Shown: piece after piece, positions 1-9,745 of the stretch
Position numbering within the stretch: the first letter of the stretch is position 1
How the letters are laid out: the number at the start of each line of letters is the position of its first letter
Assembly: GCA_900102115.1 (NCBI GenBank)
Contig: FNAW01000004.1
Coordinates: 186,001 to 250,000 of the forward strand
Length of the DNA: 64,000 nt
Reading direction: 5' to 3'
Source of the DNA: Blastococcus fimeti
Lineage (GTDB): Bacteria > Actinomycetota > Actinomycetes > Mycobacteriales > Geodermatophilaceae
The notes under the pieces: generated by a model
Told to the model about the DNA's origin: nothing
The model's input: only the letters and a program-made list of their open reading frames with translations
Database searches by the model: none
Translations under genes and position numbers: made by a program

Positions 1-726
1 CTCACGACGTTCAAGCCGCTGTTCGACGCCGAGGTGGCCCGCTCGCTGCGCAGCGAGCTCAAGTGGCTGGCGGCCGAGCTGGGCGCGGCCCGCGACGCGG
101 AGGTCATGCGCGACCGTGTGGCCGCCACGGTGGGCGCCGACGACGGCGACGCCGCCGCGCACGTGGTCGGGGAGCTCGACCGGTCCTACCGCGAGGCGCA
201 CGACCACGTCCTGGCCGAGCTGGACGGCGAGCGGTACCACCGGCTCGTCAGCAGCCTGGACGCCCTCGTGGCCGGCCCGCCGTTCACCGCGCGCGCCGCC
301 GACCGCGCCGGCCGGGTGCTGCCGCGGCTCGTGCACCGCAGCTACACCGTCGTCCGGCGGCTGGTGGAGGAGGCCGAGGCACACCCGGCCGGCGAGGAGC
401 GCGAGGAGCTCCTGCACGACGCGCGCAAGGCGGCCAAGGCCGCCCGCTACGCCGGGGAGTCGGTGTCACGGGTCTTCGGCGACGACGCCGCGAGGTTCGC
501 CGAGGCGATGGAGGCGGTCCAGGAGGCGCTCGGTGAACACCAGGACTCCGTGCTGATCCGGGCGCGGCTGCGCACGCTGGCGCTGTCCGCGAGCTCGGTC
601 GAGGCGGCGTTCCTCTACGGCCGCCTGCACGCGCTCGAGGAGGCCCGGGCCGACCGGTTCCAGGATCACTTCGCCGACGCGTGGAACGCCGCCGGCCGCA
701 AGTCCCTGCACCGCTGGACGAGGTGA
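1..726 (+). CDS. CHAD domain-containing protein (5' truncated by window edge)
   Basis: The frame is open from base 1, so the true start lies outside the window; 241 codons are visible, ending in TGA at 724-726. The product is a helical, charge-rich protein with the CHAD pattern: Arg/Lys and His residues recur on long helices, for example LHDARKAAKAARYAGE and ALGEHQDSVLIRARL. CHAD domains bind inorganic polyphosphate and are often fused behind a CYTH triphosphatase domain, which would lie upstream of base 1 if present here. The gene ends 40 bases before a tRNA on the opposite strand. The domain assignment is secure; whether the full protein is a CYTH-CHAD fusion cannot be told from this window. 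Confidence 0.85.
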   Translation, partial: LTTFKPLFDAEVARSLRSELKWLAAELGAARDAEVMRDRVAATVGADDGDAAAHVVGELDRSYREAHDHVLAELDGERYHRLVSSLDALVAGPPFTARAADRAGRVLPRLVHRSYTVVRRLVEEAEAHPAGEEREELLHDARKAAKAARYAGESVSRVFGDDAARFAEAMEAVQEALGEHQDSVLIRARLRTLALSASSVEAAFLYGRLHALEEARADRFQDHFADAWNAAGRKSLHRWTR

Positions 727-768
727 CCGGTCGGCCTGTCGCTCGACCAAACGGCCAGCACCTGCTGG

Positions 769-841
769 TGCCCCCGGCAGGATTCGAACCTGCGACACAC
801 GGTTTAGGAAACCGATGCTCTATCCCCTGAGCTACGGGGGC
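769..841 (-). tRNA. tRNA-Arg (anticodon CCT)
   Basis: Read on the minus strand this is a complete 73-nt cloverleaf: acceptor stem GCCCCCG/CGGGGGC, D-arm GCTC/GAGC, anticodon loop TTCCTAA, and T-arm GCAGG/CCTGC with loop TTCGAAT. The discriminator is A and CCA is encoded at 766-768. The anticodon CCT decodes AGG, a rare arginine codon in such GC-rich genomes. The outermost anticodon-stem pair is a U-U mismatch. No clear terminator follows. Confidence 0.97.
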
Positions 842-1015
842 CACCGCGCGCGGCGCGCGCGGGACCGACGGCGCAGAGGCTATCGGTGGCGCTCCGGGAA
901 CCCCCGCCCGACCCGACTCGTCACATCGAAGAGAGACGAACCAGTTCCCAGGCGTTACCGTTCTGGGGCACGTCGAGCTCCGGCAACGGCGCCGGAGATG
1001 ACGAGAGGGAATGCG

Positions 1016-1336
1016 ATGGAGACCTCGGTGGTCGACGTCCCCGAGCGGGGACGCTTCGAGATCCGGCAGGGCGAGCGGGTCGTCGGGCTGGCCAGCTACC
1101 ACGTGGACAACGGCCAGATGACGTTGCCGCACACCGAGGTCGACCCGTCCGTGGGCGGCCAGGGCGTCGGGACGACGCTCGTCGCCGCCGTCCTCACCGC
1201 TGCCCGGGAGCGCGGCCTCACCGTGCTGCCCTACTGCTCCTTCGTGCGGCGCCACATCCTCCAGCACCCCGAGTTCCTCGACCTCGTCGCCGTCGACGAC
1301 CGGCCGCACTTCGGCCTGGAGACCGTCGACCGCTGA
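1016..1336 (+). CDS. small GNAT-like N-acetyltransferase (YjdJ/COG2388 type)
   Basis: A protein of 106 residues with a compact acetyltransferase fold. It has the acetyl-CoA pyrophosphate-binding segment VGGQGVGTTLVAAVL and a downstream YCSFVRRHILQHPEF typical of the short YjdJ-like GNATs, in which these two motifs form nearly the whole protein. The frame is open further upstream, but that would run through the tRNA. The ATG at 1016 is chosen because GAGAGGGA lies just before it at 1002-1009. The substrate is unknown for the family. Convergent with nothing and followed by nei2 46 bases on, possibly in the same transcript. Confidence 0.85.
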   Translation: METSVVDVPERGRFEIRQGERVVGLASYHVDNGQMTLPHTEVDPSVGGQGVGTTLVAAVLTAARERGLTVLPYCSFVRRHILQHPEFLDLVAVDDRPHFGLETVDR

Positions 1337-1382
1337 GCCGGGCCCTGGGCACGGACACGGACGCGCCACCTACGCTGCGCGG

Positions 1383-2192
1383 ATGCCCGAGGGCCACACC
1401 CTGTACCGCCTGGCGCGGGAGCAGTCCACGCTGTTCGCCGGCCGGCCGGTCCACGTCACCAGCCCGCAGGGGCGCTTCGAGGCGGGCGCGGCGCTGCTCG
1501 ACGGCCGCGTCCTCGACGAGGTCTACTCGTACGGCAAGCACCTGTTCGCCCGATTCGGCGGCGACTCCCTGCACGTGCACCTGGGCCTCTACGGCGCCTA
1601 CCTGACCGGCGCGGGCAGCCCGCCGCCCGCCAAGGGCGCGCTGCGGATGCGCTGGGAGGCCGAGGGGCCCGACGGCACCGGCGTCTGGACCGACCTGCGC
1701 GGCCCCACCGCCTGCGAGGTGCTGCCCGCCCCCGAGGTGGCGACGATCCTGGACCGGCTCGGCCCCGACCCGCTGCGGCCGCGCACCGACGGCGGCCGGG
1801 CGCTCCGCCGGATCGCCGCCAGCCGCACCGCGGTCGGCGCCCTGCTCATGGACCAGTCCGTGCTCGCCGGCGTCGGCAACGTCTACCGGGCCGAGCTGCT
1901 GTTCCGGCACCGGGTCTCCCCGTTCCGCCCCGGCCGGGCGGTCGACGAGGCGCTGTGGGCGCAGATGTGGGCCGACCTGGTCAGGCTGATGCGATCCGGC
2001 GTCCGGATGGGCCGCATCGTGACCACCCGCCCCGAGGACCGGACCCGCCGCAGCGGCGCCGTCCGGCGCGAGGACGCCCACTACGTCTACCGCCGCACCG
2101 GGCTCCCCTGCCGGATCTGCGGCACCGAGGTGCGCACCGAGGTCATGGTCGGCCGCAACCTGTACTGGTGCCCCACCTGCCAGGCCGTCTGA
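1383..2192 (+). CDS. nei2: Fpg/Nei-family DNA glycosylase, endonuclease VIII-like (Nei2)
   Basis: A bifunctional base-excision-repair glycosylase/AP lyase of 269 residues that removes oxidised pyrimidines. The protein begins MPEGHT: after Met removal Pro becomes the Schiff-base nucleophile and the next Glu is catalytic, which fixes the start. The central helix-two-turn-helix carries the LLMDQSVLAGVGNVYRAE signature. The C-terminal zinc finger has cysteines at about 243, 246, 263 and 266. The MPEGHTLYRLA opening is closest to the actinobacterial Nei2 group rather than MutM (which begins MPELPEV). Together with udgX at 12.4 kb it is one of two base-repair enzymes in the window. Confidence 0.93.
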   Translation: MPEGHTLYRLAREQSTLFAGRPVHVTSPQGRFEAGAALLDGRVLDEVYSYGKHLFARFGGDSLHVHLGLYGAYLTGAGSPPPAKGALRMRWEAEGPDGTGVWTDLRGPTACEVLPAPEVATILDRLGPDPLRPRTDGGRALRRIAASRTAVGALLMDQSVLAGVGNVYRAELLFRHRVSPFRPGRAVDEALWAQMWADLVRLMRSGVRMGRIVTTRPEDRTRRSGAVRREDAHYVYRRTGLPCRICGTEVRTEVMVGRNLYWCPTCQAV

Positions 2193-2244
2193 CCGCGGCG
2201 GCAGCACTCCCCCCGGCCCCCGGGTCACGGGTACCGTCACCGGG

Positions 2245-3099
2245 ATGGCCGACGGGGGCACGTATCGCGGCGGGCTGCGCTCGGCAGCCTCCGTCGGGCT
2301 GGCCGCTGTCGCGATGGCGCTCGCCGGCCCGTGCCCCGCCGCCGCGGCGCCCACGGAGTTCGACGTCCCGCAGAGCCCGGTCGGCGTGGACATCTCGCAC
2401 CCGCAGTGCGACGCGACCCTTCCCGATGCGCGCGCCTTCGCCATCGTCGGGGTCAACGGCGGGGTGGCCACCGAGGCGAACCCGTGCCTGGCCGAGCAGC
2501 TCGAGTGGGCGTGGGAGTCCAACGGGTCCGTGCCCGAGCAGCCGGTCGCCCAGGTGTACCTGAACACGGCCAACCCCGGGCAGGTGCGAGGGCTGGTCAG
2601 CACCTGGCCCACGGCCGGCGACACCCCGTACGGCGAGTGCGACGGCGAGAACTCGACGGCGTGCTCGTGGCGGTACGGCTGGGAGCGGGCCCGGGACAGC
2701 GTCACCGACGTGTTCCAGCCGGCCGCCCGCGAGGCCGGCGTCGACAGCCTGGCGTCGAGCTACCGCTGGTGGCTCGACGTCGAGACGATGAACACCTGGC
2801 AGTCCGGCTCCGACGAGGCCCGGGAGCGCAACCGCGCCGCCCTCGAGGGCATGGCCGGTTACCTGGACTTCCGGGGCGCCGAGGTGGGCCTGTACTCCAC
2901 GAACCAGCAGTGGGAGCAGATCGTCGGCACCGTGCCCGGGGACAGCCCGCTCGCCGGGCTGCCGAGCTGGCTGGCCGGATCGGTCACCGCAGCCCAGGCC
3001 GTCGCGGCCTGCGAGCTGCCCCCGCTGGTCCCGCGCAGCGAGGTCACGCTGACCCAGTACGTGCCCGACGACCTGGACCGGAACCACTCCTGCCGCTGA
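2245..3099 (+). CDS. secreted GH25-like (TIM-barrel glycoside hydrolase fold) protein
   Basis: A protein of 284 residues with an N-terminal hydrophobic signal segment (about residues 12-35) ending in an Ala-rich cleavage region before TEFDVPQS. The mature part follows the layout of GH25-type muramidase barrels: VGVDISHPQC at the first strand, WWLDVETMNTW with a D-x-E pair in the middle, GLYSTNQQW near the end, and a closing TQYVPDD. Several cysteines suggest disulfides in an exported protein. By analogy it could cut peptidoglycan glycan strands, but substrate and activity are inferred. It ends convergently against the ABM gene, with a 14-bp palindrome between the two. Confidence 0.7.
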   Translation: MADGGTYRGGLRSAASVGLAAVAMALAGPCPAAAAPTEFDVPQSPVGVDISHPQCDATLPDARAFAIVGVNGGVATEANPCLAEQLEWAWESNGSVPEQPVAQVYLNTANPGQVRGLVSTWPTAGDTPYGECDGENSTACSWRYGWERARDSVTDVFQPAAREAGVDSLASSYRWWLDVETMNTWQSGSDEARERNRAALEGMAGYLDFRGAEVGLYSTNQQWEQIVGTVPGDSPLAGLPSWLAGSVTAAQAVAACELPPLVPRSEVTLTQYVPDDLDRNHSCR

Positions 3100-3104
3100 G
3101 GTCG

Positions 3105-3118
3105 CCGGGCGCGCCCGG
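3105..3118. terminator. palindrome between convergent genes
   Basis: CCGGGCGCGCCCGG is a perfect 14-base palindrome lying between the stop of the GH25-like gene and the stop of the ABM gene. It could act as a short bidirectional hairpin, but it has no separate loop and no T-run, so the terminator role is weakly supported. Confidence 0.35.
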
Positions 3119-3123
3119 TCGGG

Positions 3124-3432
3124 TCAGACGGCGCCCTTGCCGGCGTCGCCGGCGGGCACGGGGGTGAGCCGGCGGACGTCGGGCGCGGCGGCGAGCTTGC
3201 CGGCCAGGGCGGCGCCGAGGGTGGTGAGCGGCTCGGCCTTGCCGTGCGCCTTCATCGCGTCGGCGTCCGCCCAGCGCTCCACGAAGACGAACACGCCGTC
3301 GGCCTCGTGCAGCGCGTAGAGCTCGCAGCCGGGCTCGGCGTGCACCTTCGGGACGGCGGCCAGCAGCGCCTCCCGGACGGCGTCGACCGCATCGGGCTTG
3401 GGGGTGAGGGTGGCGACGACGACGATGGACAT
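3124..3432 (-). CDS. antibiotic biosynthesis monooxygenase (ABM) family protein
   Basis: A protein of 102 residues with the ferredoxin-like ABM fold, opening with SIVVVATLTPKPDAVDAV. A middle strand-helix segment reads ELYALHEADGVFVFVERWAD, and a later helix reads MKAHGKAEPLTTL. ABM proteins are small dimeric barrels that act as quinol or haem monooxygenases, and many have only housekeeping roles. The ATG at 3432 follows AGGAGG with 5 bases between. It is divergent from fprA with about 80 bases between the starts, so the two could share a regulatory region. The substrate cannot be inferred. Confidence 0.82.
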   Translation of the reverse strand: MSIVVVATLTPKPDAVDAVREALLAAVPKVHAEPGCELYALHEADGVFVFVERWADADAMKAHGKAEPLTTLGAALAGKLAAAPDVRRLTPVPAGDAGKGAV

Positions 3433-3514
3433 GGAGGGCCTCCTGAGCGACGGTGATCGGGAAACCGGGCGTGCGCTCTGGTGGAGTGCCCCCGGCCGGG
3501 TCAGGATGCCAGTC

Positions 3515-4915
3515 ATGGTCGCCGACGGTTCCGCCGCTCCCCCGTCCGCGCGCCGTCCTCTCCGAGTGGCGATCATCGGCGCGGGGCCGGCGGGCATCTT
3601 CGCCGCCGACGCGCTGACCCGGCAGGACGACGTCCCGGTCTCCATCGACCTCATCGACCGGCTGCCCACGCCGTTCGGCCTGGTCCGGCACGGCATCGCG
3701 CCGGACCACCCCAAGATGCGCGCCATCCGGGAGACCCTGCACCGCAGCCTCGACCAGCCGCTGGTCCGCTTCGTCGGCAACGTCGACATCGGCGTCGACC
3801 TCTCGCTGGAGGAGCTGCGCGCGCACGTCGACGCGGTGATCTACACCTACGGCGCGGCCCTGGACCGGCGGCTGGGCATCCCCGGCGAGGAGCTCCCCGG
3901 CAGCCTCGCCGCCACCGACGTCGTCGCCTGGTACACCGGCCACCCCGACGCCGACCGGGAGCGGGTCGAGGCCGCGCTGGCCCTGGCCCGCTCGGTCGTC
4001 GTCATCGGCGTCGGCAACGTCGCGCTGGACGTGGCCCGCGTGCTCGCCCGCGAACCCTCCGAGCTGGAGCCCACCGACATGCCGCAGCACGTCCTGGACG
4101 TGCTGGCCGCCGCCCCCGTGGAGCAGGTGACGATCCTGGGCCGCCGCGGCCCGGCGCAGGCCGCCTTCACCACCCAGGAGCTGCGCGAGCTCGACGAGAT
4201 GACGGCCGCGACCGTGCTCGTGGACCCCGCCGACCTGGAGCTCGACCCGGCGAGCGAGGAGCGCGCTGCCGCCGACCGGGTGGTCGGCCGCAACCTCGGG
4301 GTGCTGCGCGGCTGGGCCGGGCACGTGCTCGAGGCCGGCCGCACGCCGCTGCGGCTGCGCTTCTTCCGCCGCCCGGTGCGGCTGGTCGGCGAGGGACGGG
4401 TCACCGGCATCGAGGTCGAGCGCACCGCCGTCGACGGCGACGGCCGCGCGGTCGGCACCGGCGAGGTGGAGCTGCTGCCGGCCGACCTGGTCGTCCGCTC
4501 CGTCGGCTACCGCGGCACCCCGCTGCCGGGGCTGCCCGTCGACGAGCGCAGCGGGACGGTGCCGCACGACGGCGTCGGCCGGGTGCAGCGCGAAGGTCGG
4601 CCGTCGGCCGGCGAGTACGTCGCCGGCTGGATCAAGCGCGGGCCCAGCGGCGTCGTGGGCACCAACAAGCACGACGCCCGGGAGACGGTGGACGCGCTCC
4701 TCGCCGACGCCGCGGACGGCACGCTCGCCGTCCGGGGCGCGGTGGACGACCTGGTGGAGACGCTGCAGGCCCGCGGCGCCGAGCCGGTCCTGCTGGAGGA
4801 CTGGCGGGCGATCGACGCCGCCGAGGTCGCGCTGGGCGCCAGCCGCGGCCGGGCGCGCACGACGATGCACGAACGCGAGGCCCTGCTGGCCGCCGTCCGG
4901 GCCGCCGTGCGCTGA
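3515..4915 (+). CDS. fprA: NADPH-ferredoxin reductase, FprA type
   Basis: An FAD/NADPH flavoprotein of about 466 residues of the adrenodoxin-reductase family, passing electrons from NADPH to small ferredoxins. Visible features are the FAD dinucleotide fold VAIIGAGPAGIFAADAL, then LIDRLPTPFGLVRHGIAPDH, the NADPH-binding segment VVVIGVGNVALDVARVL, the conserved GRRGPAQAAFTTQELREL, and C-terminal GYVAGWIKRG-like and GVVGTNKHDA motifs. It lacks the N-terminal ferredoxin domain of FprB. ATG codons at 3506 and 3515 are both possible; 3515 is preferred because AGGA lies 9 bases upstream. The gene ends 7 bases from ppc on the opposite strand. Confidence 0.93.
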   Translation: MVADGSAAPPSARRPLRVAIIGAGPAGIFAADALTRQDDVPVSIDLIDRLPTPFGLVRHGIAPDHPKMRAIRETLHRSLDQPLVRFVGNVDIGVDLSLEELRAHVDAVIYTYGAALDRRLGIPGEELPGSLAATDVVAWYTGHPDADRERVEAALALARSVVVIGVGNVALDVARVLAREPSELEPTDMPQHVLDVLAAAPVEQVTILGRRGPAQAAFTTQELRELDEMTAATVLVDPADLELDPASEERAAADRVVGRNLGVLRGWAGHVLEAGRTPLRLRFFRRPVRLVGEGRVTGIEVERTAVDGDGRAVGTGEVELLPADLVVRSVGYRGTPLPGLPVDERSGTVPHDGVGRVQREGRPSAGEYVAGWIKRGPSGVVGTNKHDARETVDALLADAADGTLAVRGAVDDLVETLQARGAEPVLLEDWRAIDAAEVALGASRGRARTTMHEREALLAAVRAAVR

Positions 4916-4927
4916 GGCCGGCTCAGC
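4911..4927. terminator. short hairpin containing both stop codons of fprA and ppc
   Basis: GCTGAG, a 5-base GCCGG loop, and CTCAGC form a perfect 6-bp stem. It includes the TGA of fprA (4913-4915) and, on the other strand, the TGA of ppc (4923-4925). It may help end both transcripts, but it is short and has no T-run. Confidence 0.35.
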
Positions 4928-7739
4928 CGCTGTTGCGCAGCGCGGTCGCCAGGCCGTTGATCGTCAGCTGGATGTTGCGCCGGGTGAGGGCGTCGTCGTC
5001 GCCCCCGCGCCGGCGGCGCAGCATCTCGACCTGCAGGTGGTGCAGCGGCTCCAGGTAGGGGAACCGGTTGCGGATCGACCGGGCCAGCGACGGGTTGTCG
5101 GCCAGCAGGTCCGCGTCGCCGGTGACCGCCAGCAGCAGCCGGCAGGTGCGCTCGTGCTCCTCGGTGATCCGGTCGAACACCCGGGCCCGCAGCTCCTCGT
5201 CGGGCACCAGCCCGGCGTAGCGGGCGGCCACGCCCAGGTCGGTCTTGGCCAGGACCATCCCCATGTTCGACAGCGTCGTGCGGAAGAACGGCCACCGCCG
5301 GTGCAGCTCCCGCAGCTGCTCCAGCCGGGCACCGGGGTCCCCCGGCCCGTCCTGGATCCAGGCCTCGAGCGCCGCCCCGGTCCCGTACCAGCCGGGCAGC
5401 ATGATCCGGGTCTGGGACCAGCTGAACACCCACGGGATCGCCCGCAGGTCCGCGATCGAGTTCCCGGCCTTCCGCGACGGCGGCCGGCTCCCGATGTTCA
5501 GCTCGGCCAGTTCGCCGATCGGGGTGGCGGCGCGGAACCACTCGACGAAGCCGGGGGTCTCGTGGACCAGCGCCGAGTAGGCCGCGCGCGCCCGGGCGGC
5601 GAGGTCGTCCAGCACGGCGTACGCGGCGGTCGCGTCCTCGCCCAGGCCCTCGACGTCCAGCAGCGTCGACTCCAGGGTGGCCGCCAGCAGCGCCTCGAGG
5701 TTGCGCCGGGCGAGGTCGGCATCGGCGTACTTGGCCGCGATCACCTCGCCCTGCTCGGTGATCCGCAGGGAGCCGGCGACCGCTCCGGGCGGCTGGGCCC
5801 GGATCGCGTCGTAGCTGGGCCCGCCACCGCGGCCGACGGTCCCACCCCGGCCGTGGAAGAGCCGCAGCCGGACACCCTGGCGCCGGGCCACCTCGACCAG
5901 GTCCAGCTCGGCCCGGTACAGCGCCCAGTTCGCGGCGAGGTAGCCGCCGTCCTTGTTGCTGTCGGAGTAGCCGAGCATGACCTCCTGCACACCGCCCCGG
6001 CCGGACAGCAGCGCCCGGTAGAGCGGCTGGTCGAGCAGCGCCGACAGCGTCGAGCCCGCCGCCTGCAGGTCGTCGATCGTCTCGAACAGCGGGGAGATCC
6101 CGACCGGGCAGGAGGGCCCGTCCTCGGCGCCGGGATCGAGCAGGCCGACCTCCTTGAGCAGGACGGCGACCTCGAGCACGTCGCTCACCGACCCGCACAT
6201 GCTGATCACGTAGTTCGGGATCGCCCGCCCGCCGAGCAGCCGCACCTGCTCGGCCGCGGCGGCGAACACGTCGAGCTCCCCGCGGGTCTCCTCCGACAGC
6301 TCCGCATCCGGCCGCACCAGCGGACGGCGGAGGGCGAGCTCGCCGGAGAGCAGCTCGATCCGCGCGGCCTCGTCGAGCGCGCCGTAGTCGTCGCACACCC
6401 CGGCCCACGCCAGCAGCTCCGCGACGACGGTCTCGTGGACGGCGGAGTTCTGCCGCAGGTCCAGCCCGCACAGGTGGAAGCCGAAGACCTCGACCGCCTC
6501 GCGCAGCCGCAGCAGCCGGTCGTCGGCCAGCATCCCGGCCCCGTGGCTGCGCAGCGAGGCGTCGAGCACGTCCAGGTCACCGCGCAGCTCGTCGGGCGTC
6601 CGGTAGGCCGGCAGCTCGGCGTGCGGGGCGGCGCCCGGCAGCCGGCCCAGCACGGCGAGCGCCGTCGCCGTCAGGCGGGCGGAGATGCCGAGCAGCGCCC
6701 GGCGGTAGGGCTCGTCCGCCCGGAAGGGCGAGTCGTCGCGGGAGGCCTCGGCCAGCGAGTACAGCGCGGGGGTCGGCGTGATCAGCCGGTCGGACATCGA
6801 CAGCTCGCGGTACAGCGCCTCGAGCTCGGCGAGGTGGTGCCCCAGCGCCGTCTCCGCCTGCCTGCTCGTCGCGCGGCGCAGCGCGTCGGCGGTGACGAAC
6901 GGGTTGCCGTCGCGGTCCCCGCCGATCCAGGAGCCGGGCAGCAGCATCGGTCGCGGCAGCAGCCCCGCGTCGGGCCAGCGCGCCACGAGGGCCTGCCGCA
7001 GCTCGGCGTTGAGCGCGGGCACGACGTCGAACAGCGACAGCTCGTAGTAGCGCAGCGCCTCGTCGATCTCGTCCTGCAGCCGCAGCCGGGACAGCCGCAG
7101 CAGCGCCGTCTGCCAGAGCGTGAGCACCGCGCGCCGCAGATCGGCCGACCACCGGTCGTCGACCTCGCCGTGCGCGGACCGGTCCCGCTCCCGGATCAGG
7201 TCGCTGACCTGGCGCTGCACCTGGAAGACCGTCTTGCGCCGCACCTCGGTCGGGTGCGCGGTGACCACCGGGGAGACCAGCGCGCCGGTCAGCTCCCGTG
7301 CGACGACGTCCGGGTCGAGGTCGGCCCGGTCCAGCAGGGCGAAGGTCGCGGCCAGGCTGCCCCGCTGCGGGGGCGAGCCCTCGCGCCGGTGGTGCCGACG
7401 GCGCCGCTCGTGGTGGATGTCCTCGGCGAGGTTGGCCAGCACGGAGAAGTGGCTGAAGGCGCGGATGACGTGGTTGGCCGACCGGACGTCCAGCCCGGCC
7501 AGCCGCCCGGCCAGCTCCTCGCGGCCGAGCTGCGACCGGCGGAGCTCGAAGGCCTGCACCCGCGTGGACTCGACCAGCGCCAGCACGTCCGCGCCGGCCT
7601 GCTCGCCGATGACCTCGCCCAGGACGCGGCCCAGCAGGCGGATGTCCTCGCGCAACGGCTCCTCGTCGGCGCGCTCGTCGGAACCCCCGGCGGCACCGTG
7701 GTGGCGTAGGTCCGCGACGTCGACCGTGGCTTCTGACAC
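4923..7739 (-). CDS. ppc: phosphoenolpyruvate carboxylase
   Basis: A full-length anaplerotic enzyme of 938 residues that carboxylates PEP to oxaloacetate with bicarbonate. All catalytic landmarks are present: [13 protein letters not shown] with His near residue 162, [16 protein letters not shown], the [16 protein letters not shown] loop, [19 protein letters not shown] and [17 protein letters not shown]. The C-terminus ends RNSG, close to the usual RNTG that reaches into the active site. The ATG at 7739 gives a short acidic N-terminus typical of actinobacterial Ppc. It feeds oxaloacetate to the citrate synthase encoded at 15.1 kb. Long open frames on the other strand here are high-GC shadows. 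Confidence 0.97.
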   Translation of the reverse strand: MSEATVDVADLRHHGAAGGSDERADEEPLREDIRLLGRVLGEVIGEQAGADVLALVESTRVQAFELRRSQLGREELAGRLAGLDVRSANHVIRAFSHFSVLANLAEDIHHERRRRHHRREGSPPQRGSLAATFALLDRADLDPDVVARELTGALVSPVVTAHPTEVRRKTVFQVQRQVSDLIRERDRSAHGEVDDRWSADLRRAVLTLWQTALLRLSRLRLQDEIDEALRYYELSLFDVVPALNAELRQALVARWPDAGLLPRPMLLPGSWIGGDRDGNPFVTADALRRATSRQAETALGHHLAELEALYRELSMSDRLITPTPALYSLAEASRDDSPFRADEPYRRALLGISARLTATALAVLGRLPGAAPHAELPAYRTPDELRGDLDVLDASLRSHGAGMLADDRLLRLREAVEVFGFHLCGLDLRQNSAVHETVVAELLAWAGVCDDYGALDEAARIELLSGELALRRPLVRPDAELSEETRGELDVFAAAAEQVRLLGGRAIPNYVISMCGSVSDVLEVAVLLKEVGLLDPGAEDGPSCPVGISPLFETIDDLQAAGSTLSALLDQPLYRALLSGRGGVQEVMLGYSDSNKDGGYLAANWALYRAELDLVEVARRQGVRLRLFHGRGGTVGRGGGPSYDAIRAQPPGAVAGSLRITEQGEVIAAKYADADLARRNLEALLAATLESTLLDVEGLGEDATAAYAVLDDLAARARAAYSALVHETPGFVEWFRAATPIGELAELNIGSRPPSRKAGNSIADLRAIPWVFSWSQTRIMLPGWYGTGAALEAWIQDGPGDPGARLEQLRELHRRWPFFRTTLSNMGMVLAKTDLGVAARYAGLVPDEELRARVFDRITEEHERTCRLLLAVTGDADLLADNPSLARSIRNRFPYLEPLHHLQVEMLRRRRGGDDDALTRRNIQLTINGLATALRNSG

Positions 7740-7783
7740 ACGGGCAGTATCGGCGCTCCGGACGACTCGTGGGAGCGGGCGGA

Positions 7784-8644
7784 TCAGCCCATGTCGAGGC
7801 TGCGCAGCGTCTGCGCGGCCAGCTGGTCACCGGCCTCGGCGCCGAGCCGGAACTGCTCGACGGCGCCGTCGAGGTCCCCGCGGTCGGCGAGCAGCACGGC
7901 GAGGTTCTGGTGGCAGTACACGTCGCCGGCGGCGATGCCGGCGCGGAACGCCTCCTCGGCGGCCTCGTCGTCGCCGAGGTCCTCGCGGTAGAGGTTGCCC
8001 AGGGGCAGCCAGGACACCTGCTCGCCGAGCTTGGCGCCCCGCTCGAGCACCGACCGGGCCTCCGCGCCCCGGCCGCTCTCGCGCAGCAGGTGCGCGAGGT
8101 CGGTGCGGGCGGCCGGGAAGTGGTCGGCGCCGGCCCGCAGGTCGTCCTCGAGCGCGGGGTCCAGCGTGGCGCAGAACCGCCAGCAGGCGACGACGGCGGC
8201 GGCCTCGGCGTCCCCGGCCGCGGCGATCTCCTCGGCGACGGCCAGGGCCTCCTCGCGCTCGCCCTGCTCGCGGAGGAGGAAGGCCAGCTGCAGCCCGCCC
8301 TCGAGGTCACCGGCGTCGACGGCGCCGCGGTAGGCCCGCATGGCACCGGCGAGGTCGCCGAGGTCCTCGAGCACCAGGCCCAGGTTGCGCCAGGCGTCGG
8401 GCTCGCCGGCGGCCAGCGCCACCTCGTAGGCGTCGACGGCCTCGGGCCACCGTCCCTGGGCGGCCAGGGCGTTGCCCAGGTTGAACGACGCGACGGTGTC
8501 GCCGGTGTCGGCGGCCCGGCGGAAGCACTCCTCGGCGTCCGCGTGCCGGCCGGCGTCGGCGAGGTCGCAGCCGAGGTCGATCAACGCATCGGGATCGCCG
8601 GAGGCCCGCAGCCGCCGGAGGCGCCTGTCGAGGTCCTCGGTCAT
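7784..8644 (-). CDS. tetratricopeptide/Sel1-like repeat protein
   Basis: A soluble protein of about 286 residues made almost wholly of degenerate TPR/Sel1-type helical repeats. Recurring blocks include [39 protein letters not shown] and [19 protein letters not shown], each with the small-residue pattern of paired helices. Such arrays are protein-binding scaffolds; there is no enzymatic domain and no signal peptide. The ATG at 8644 is preferred, although an in-frame GTG at 8665 would add seven residues. It lies 44 bases upstream of ppc on the same strand and may be co-transcribed with it; a functional link is unproven. Confidence 0.8.
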   Translation of the reverse strand: MTEDLDRRLRRLRASGDPDALIDLGCDLADAGRHADAEECFRRAADTGDTVASFNLGNALAAQGRWPEAVDAYEVALAAGEPDAWRNLGLVLEDLGDLAGAMRAYRGAVDAGDLEGGLQLAFLLREQGEREEALAVAEEIAAAGDAEAAAVVACWRFCATLDPALEDDLRAGADHFPAARTDLAHLLRESGRGAEARSVLERGAKLGEQVSWLPLGNLYREDLGDDEAAEEAFRAGIAAGDVYCHQNLAVLLADRGDLDGAVEQFRLGAEAGDQLAAQTLRSLDMG

Positions 8645-8727
8645 GCCAGCGATCTTCGCGGGCACCCCGGCTTCCCCGCGCCGCCCGCAGGGGTGACCTC
8701 ACCCCAACGGGAGGGTCCCCGGGCAGG

Positions 8728-9708
8728 TCAGTCGCCGAACGCCTCCCGCCAGGCCGGCAGCAGCGTCTTCCGGGTCCACTCGAGGTAGGGCTCCTGCTGG
8801 TCGCCGCCGATCTGCACGAGGGCCAGGTGGGTGAAGCCGGCGTCTGCGTACTCCTTCGCGGCCCCGATGACTGCGGCGACGTCGTCACCGCACGGGATGC
8901 TGCTCTCGACGTCCTCCTCGCGGACGAACTGGGCGGCCGCGTCGAAGGCCGTCGGCCCCGGCAGCTCGGCGTTGACCTTCCAGCCGAAGCCGAACCAGCG
9001 GAACAGCGTGTGGGCGCGGGTGACCGCCGCGGCCTTGTCGGTGCCGAAGCTGATCGGCATCTGCGCGATCCGCGGCTTGCCGGCCCCGCCCGCGGCGTCG
9101 AACGCCTCGATCAGCTCCGGCTTGGGCTCGGTGGCGATGAGCGCGTCGGCGAGCTCGCCGGCGATCCGGGACGCCTGGGCGCCACCGGAGGCCACGCCGA
9201 TCGGCACCCGCTTCTCCGGCAGGTCCCAGAGCTTGGCCGACTCCACGTCGAAGTGCTCGCCCCGGAAGTTCGTGTAGCCGTCGCCGTCGAAGAGCTCCCG
9301 GATGATGTGCAGGCCCTCCATCAGCATCTCCTGGCGGACGTCGGCCGGCGGCCAGCCGGCGCCCACGACGTGCTCGTTGAGGTTCTCGCCGGAGCCCAGG
9401 CCGAGGGTGAACCGGCCGTCGGACAGGATCTGCAGCGTCGCCGCCTTCTGCGCCACGACCGCCGGGTGGTAGCGGAACGACGGGCAGGTCACGTAGGTCA
9501 TCAGCGGGATGCGGCTGGTGGCCTGCGCCGCGGCGCCGAGCACCGTCCACGCGTGCGGCGAGTGCCCCATCTCGTCCAGCCACGGGAAGTAGTGGTCGCT
9601 GCTCACCGAGAAGTCGAAGCCGACCTCCTCGGCGCCCACCACGTGGCGGACCAGCTCCTTCGGCCCGGCCTGCTCGGTCATCATCGTGTAGCCCAGCTGC
9701 ATGCCCAT
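8728..9708 (-). CDS. LLM-class F420-dependent oxidoreductase (TIGR03557-like)
   Basis: A luciferase-like TIM barrel of 326 residues related to F420-dependent glucose-6-phosphate dehydrogenase. It opens with QLGYTMMTEQAG and has SVSSDHYFPWLDEMGHSPH, the LGLGSGENLNEHVVG motif that separates this group from flavin-using luciferases, and PIGVASGGAQASRIAGELAD. Members are predicted to use the deazaflavin F420 as hydride carrier; the substrate is not known. The start could be ATG 9708 or the ATG two codons later. It points to F420 biosynthesis elsewhere in the genome. A VOC gene lies 37 bases upstream on the same strand. Confidence 0.85.
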   Translation of the reverse strand: MGMQLGYTMMTEQAGPKELVRHVVGAEEVGFDFSVSSDHYFPWLDEMGHSPHAWTVLGAAAQATSRIPLMTYVTCPSFRYHPAVVAQKAATLQILSDGRFTLGLGSGENLNEHVVGAGWPPADVRQEMLMEGLHIIRELFDGDGYTNFRGEHFDVESAKLWDLPEKRVPIGVASGGAQASRIAGELADALIATEPKPELIEAFDAAGGAGKPRIAQMPISFGTDKAAAVTRAHTLFRWFGFGWKVNAELPGPTAFDAAAQFVREEDVESSIPCGDDVAAVIGAAKEYADAGFTHLALVQIGGDQQEPYLEWTRKTLLPAWREAFGD

Positions 9709-9745
9709 GCCGCCCGGCTACCCGGGTGGTCCCCCGGCCAACCGA

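Noticed and set aside
815..1015. Upstream extension of the GNAT gene
   Set aside because: It would be read through the tRNA-Arg gene; ATG 1016 has the ribosome-binding site.
3398..4915. FprB-type reductase with N-terminal ferredoxin
   Set aside because: The region upstream of the FAD fold has no ferredoxin cysteines and overlaps the divergent ABM gene.
5037..7709. An 890-codon open frame on the plus strand opposite ppc
   Set aside because: Composition is Gln/Arg/Val-rich shadow translation of a high-GC gene; no domain and no start signal. PEP carboxylase on the minus strand explains the region.
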